NCBI GenBank assembly: GCA_023392395.1
Contig: JAEVZE010000414.1
Span: forward strand, 1-6,649
Direction of reading: 5' to 3'
Source: Bacillota bacterium
GTDB lineage: Bacteria > Bacillota > Clostridia > Christensenellales > Aristaeellaceae
DNA: 6,649 bases
Part shown: in pieces, positions 4,933 through 6,649 of the stretch
Numbering within the stretch: position 1 is the first letter of the stretch
Layout: the number at the start of each line of letters is the position of its first letter
The notes under the pieces: generated by a model
The model's database searches: none
Seen by the model: the letters and a program-made list of their open reading frames with translations, nothing else
What the model was told of the DNA's origin: nothing
Translations under genes and position numbers: made by a program

Positions 4933-5739
4933 ATGAAGATACGCCACGCCGACGCGGCCCAGGGGTTCAGCGTCGAAAATACATTCATCGCGCTGGACGA
5001 ACTGGAGTCCAAGATCGGCGAAGCCAGCGTTCAGGAATCGATGACCCCGGTGCTCTGCCCGGAGCGGCCGCACCAAATTTTGGTGCGCGCCAGCTGCGAG
5101 GCGGCGGCGGAGAACGCGCTCTTGGGCGCGGCCACGACGCGGGCGCTGGTATTGGCCCGGCAGAAGCCGAACGTACCCGCGCTGGTCTACTGCGAATGTT
5201 CGCCGGGTGACGCGGGCCGCCTGTCCGCGCTGGAGGCATTGGGCTACCGGGACGAGGATGGTCTGGTGCGCACCCGCAGGGCGCTAAAGCACGGGCCCAT
5301 CATCCAAAAACTTCCGCAGGGCTGCACGATCGTGCGGGACTACCTGGCCGACGAGAGCGAAAGCAAGTTCTTTCTGGAGCGCTACAACTTGATGTTCGGC
5401 CGCAGCCGCGACATGGCCTGGCTTAAGGCCCTGAAGCGGATGCCGGACTTTGCGCGTCTCCTCGTGATCGCACCCACGGGCCTTGCCGGGGAGATGGCCG
5501 TCTGGTCGGAAGGAAAGACAGGCGTCATCGGCATCGTGCAGACCACGCCCGCTTGGCAGCGGAAGGGCGTCGCCAGCTACCTGATGGACCTGGCGCGCTG
5601 GTACTTCCTGGACAGGGGCCTTTCAGATGCCTATTTTGACGTCCGAACACGTCTAACCGGTGCGACGAGGCTCGCGGCCACGTCGGGCTTTCGCCCGGCG
5701 GAGATGCTGACGCGCTATCCGGCCATCGACGTCTATTGA
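4933..5739 (+). CDS. GNAT-family N-acetyltransferase, probably two-domain
   Basis: GNAT enzymes transfer an acetyl group from acetyl-CoA to an amine. The 268-residue product is about twice the length of one GNAT domain. The C-terminal half (about 125-268) has the acetyl-CoA-binding motif A, IVQTTPAWQRKGVASYLM (201-218), with the Q/RxxGxA core as QRKGVA (209-214), followed by a helix (DLARWYFLDRG) and the ATRLAATSGFRP stretch (244-255), which fits GNAT motif B. The N-terminal half (about 45-118) has a GNAT-like beta-alpha rhythm ending in LEALGYRDEDGLVRTRRAL, but no pyrophosphate-binding motif, so it looks like a degenerate copy. The substrate cannot be told. It lies downstream of repeat copy B and 60 bases before asd; no clear promoter was found, and it may be read with asd. 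Confidence 0.8.
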   Translation: MKIRHADAAQGFSVENTFIALDELESKIGEASVQESMTPVLCPERPHQILVRASCEAAAENALLGAATTRALVLARQKPNVPALVYCECSPGDAGRLSALEALGYRDEDGLVRTRRALKHGPIIQKLPQGCTIVRDYLADESESKFFLERYNLMFGRSRDMAWLKALKRMPDFARLLVIAPTGLAGEMAVWSEGKTGVIGIVQTTPAWQRKGVASYLMDLARWYFLDRGLSDAYFDVRTRLTGATRLAATSGFRPAEMLTRYPAIDVY

Positions 5740-5785
5740 AAATCATCCATAACGCGCCGGGCGCGGGCGGAATACTGTGGGATAC

Positions 5786-5793
5786 GGGGGGAG
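5786..5793 (+). promoter_or_regulatory. Ribosome binding site of asd (GTG start)
   Basis: GGGGGGAG lies six bases before the GTG at 5800. It supports GTG as the start, which matches the expected N-terminus MKYRVGIIGATG of the family. The 5740-5799 gap holds no terminator with a T-run and no convincing promoter. Confidence 0.65.
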
Positions 5794-5799
5794 CAAACA

Positions 5800-6649
5800 G
5801 TGAAATACCGGGTTGGCATCATCGGGGCGACGGGCATGGTGGGGCAGCGGTTTGTCTCGATCCTGGCGGGGCATCCGTGGTTTGATGTGACGGTGTTGGC
5901 GGCCAGCTCGCGCTCGGCCGGGCAGCCTTACATCGACGCGGTGGGCGGACGCTGGGCGTTCGAGTGGCCGGTGCCCGAGGGCATCCGGGACATGGTTGTT
6001 CAGGACGCGGCGCTGGTGGACCAGATCGCGTCGCAGGTCGATTTCGTGTTCTGCGCGGTCGACATGCCCAAGGATCAGATCCGCCTGCTGGAGACTGCCT
6101 ACGCCAAGACTGAAACGCCGGTGGTGTCCAACAACTCCGCGTTCCGAATGGTGGACGACGTGCCCATGATGATCCCGGAGATCAACGCGGGCCACGTGGC
6201 GGTCATCGAGGCGCAGAGGAAGCGCCTGGGTACGAAAGTCGGCTTTGTCACCTGCAAGCCCAACTGCTCCATCCAGGGCTACGTGCCCGCGCTGGAGCCG
6301 CTGAAGGACTTCGGCCTGGAAAAGGTCATGGTCGCCACCTATCAGGCGATCTCGGGCGCGGGCAAGACCTTCCGCACTTGGCCGGAGATGACGGACAACG
6401 TGATTCCCTACATCGGCGGCGAGGAGCAAAAGAGCGAGCAGGAACCGCTCAAAATCTGGGGCCGCGTAGAAGGTGGGCGTATCGTGCCGGCCGATAAGCC
6501 CGTGATCAGTGCCCAATGCATCCGCGTGCCGGTCACCGATGGCCATATGGCCGCCGTGTCGGTGAGCTTTGCCAAGAAGCCGCCCAGGGACGAGATCCTC
6601 GCCCGCTGGGACGCCTACGAAGGCCTGCCGCAGAAATACCATCTGCCCA
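5800..6649 (+). CDS. asd: Aspartate-semialdehyde dehydrogenase, archaeal/fungal type (5' part, runs off window)
   Basis: This enzyme reduces L-aspartyl-4-phosphate with NADPH to L-aspartate-4-semialdehyde, the branch point to lysine/diaminopimelate, threonine and methionine. 283 codons plus one base are present; the family is about 350-365 residues, so about 70 residues lie beyond the window. The nucleotide-binding GIIGATGMVGQ is at 6-16, followed by HPWF (25-28) and ASSRSAGQPY (35-44). The catalytic Cys is C156 in PNCSIQ (154-159), then QAISGAGK (182-189), NVIPYIGGEE (200-209), and R242 and H249 in RVPVTDGH as the expected active-site residues. HPWF, NNSAFRM, DNVIPYIGGEE and DGH fit the archaeal/fungal-type branch better than the usual E. 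coli/B. subtilis type. The start is GTG. All visible catalytic residues are intact. Confidence 0.95.
   Translation, partial: MKYRVGIIGATGMVGQRFVSILAGHPWFDVTVLAASSRSAGQPYIDAVGGRWAFEWPVPEGIRDMVVQDAALVDQIASQVDFVFCAVDMPKDQIRLLETAYAKTETPVVSNNSAFRMVDDVPMMIPEINAGHVAVIEAQRKRLGTKVGFVTCKPNCSIQGYVPALEPLKDFGLEKVMVATYQAISGAGKTFRTWPEMTDNVIPYIGGEEQKSEQEPLKIWGRVEGGRIVPADKPVISAQCIRVPVTDGHMAAVSVSFAKKPPRDEILARWDAYEGLPQKYHLP

Noticed and set aside
530..5782. Shared 12-mer AATACTGTGGGA before rplA (530-541) and before asd (5771-5782)
   Set aside because: One 12-base match is about what chance gives in a window of this size. The asd copy lacks the CCACA arm needed for the L1-type hairpin.
5743..6642. Long minus-strand frame (299 residues) opposite asd
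   Set aside because: The + strand encodes an unambiguous Asd with all catalytic motifs; the antisense frame is a GC-rich shadow.

Overview
The window reads as part of the chromosome of a GC-rich, low-to-moderately studied relative of the clostridia (Bacillota). The reasons are the clostridial-style L11/L1/L10/L7-L12 proteins, strong AGGAGG ribosome binding sites, short U-tract terminators, TTGACA/TATAAT-type promoters and a Bacillus/Clostridium-style L10 leader. A gut Christensenellales- or Oscillospirales-like lineage is a guess; nothing seen fixes a lower rank.

Left part (1-2571) holds the ribosomal stalk and L1 genes in two transcription units. rplK and rplA each have an L1-binding-type hairpin in front of their ribosome binding site, and the unit ends at a terminator (1276-1314). 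A new sigma-A promoter (1327-1355) then drives rplJ-rplL through an L10 leader, an antiterminator arm and a strong attenuator (1459-1495). The unit closes with a second terminator (2542-2571). rpoB and rpoC, the usual next genes, do not follow.

Middle part (2577-4659): a structured intergenic repeat, a sigma-A promoter, then a MazG-type nucleotide pyrophosphohydrolase overlapping by 8 bases a GMP-synthase-like protein. The GMP-synthase-like protein keeps the ATP pyrophosphatase motif and the C-terminal dimerisation domain. Its glutaminase domain has lost the catalytic Cys and His, and several synthetase-site motifs differ. It is probably not an ordinary GuaA and is the most unusual gene here.

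Right part (4660-6649): a second copy of the structured repeat (about 86% identical by hand count over a 116-base core), a two-domain GNAT-like acetyltransferase, and the first 283 codons of an archaeal/fungal-type aspartate-semialdehyde dehydrogenase that runs off the window.

All real genes are on the + strand. The large minus-strand frames are shadows of GC-rich coding sequence. The best candidates for something undescribed are the degenerate GuaA paralogue coupled to MazG, and the covarying intergenic repeat.
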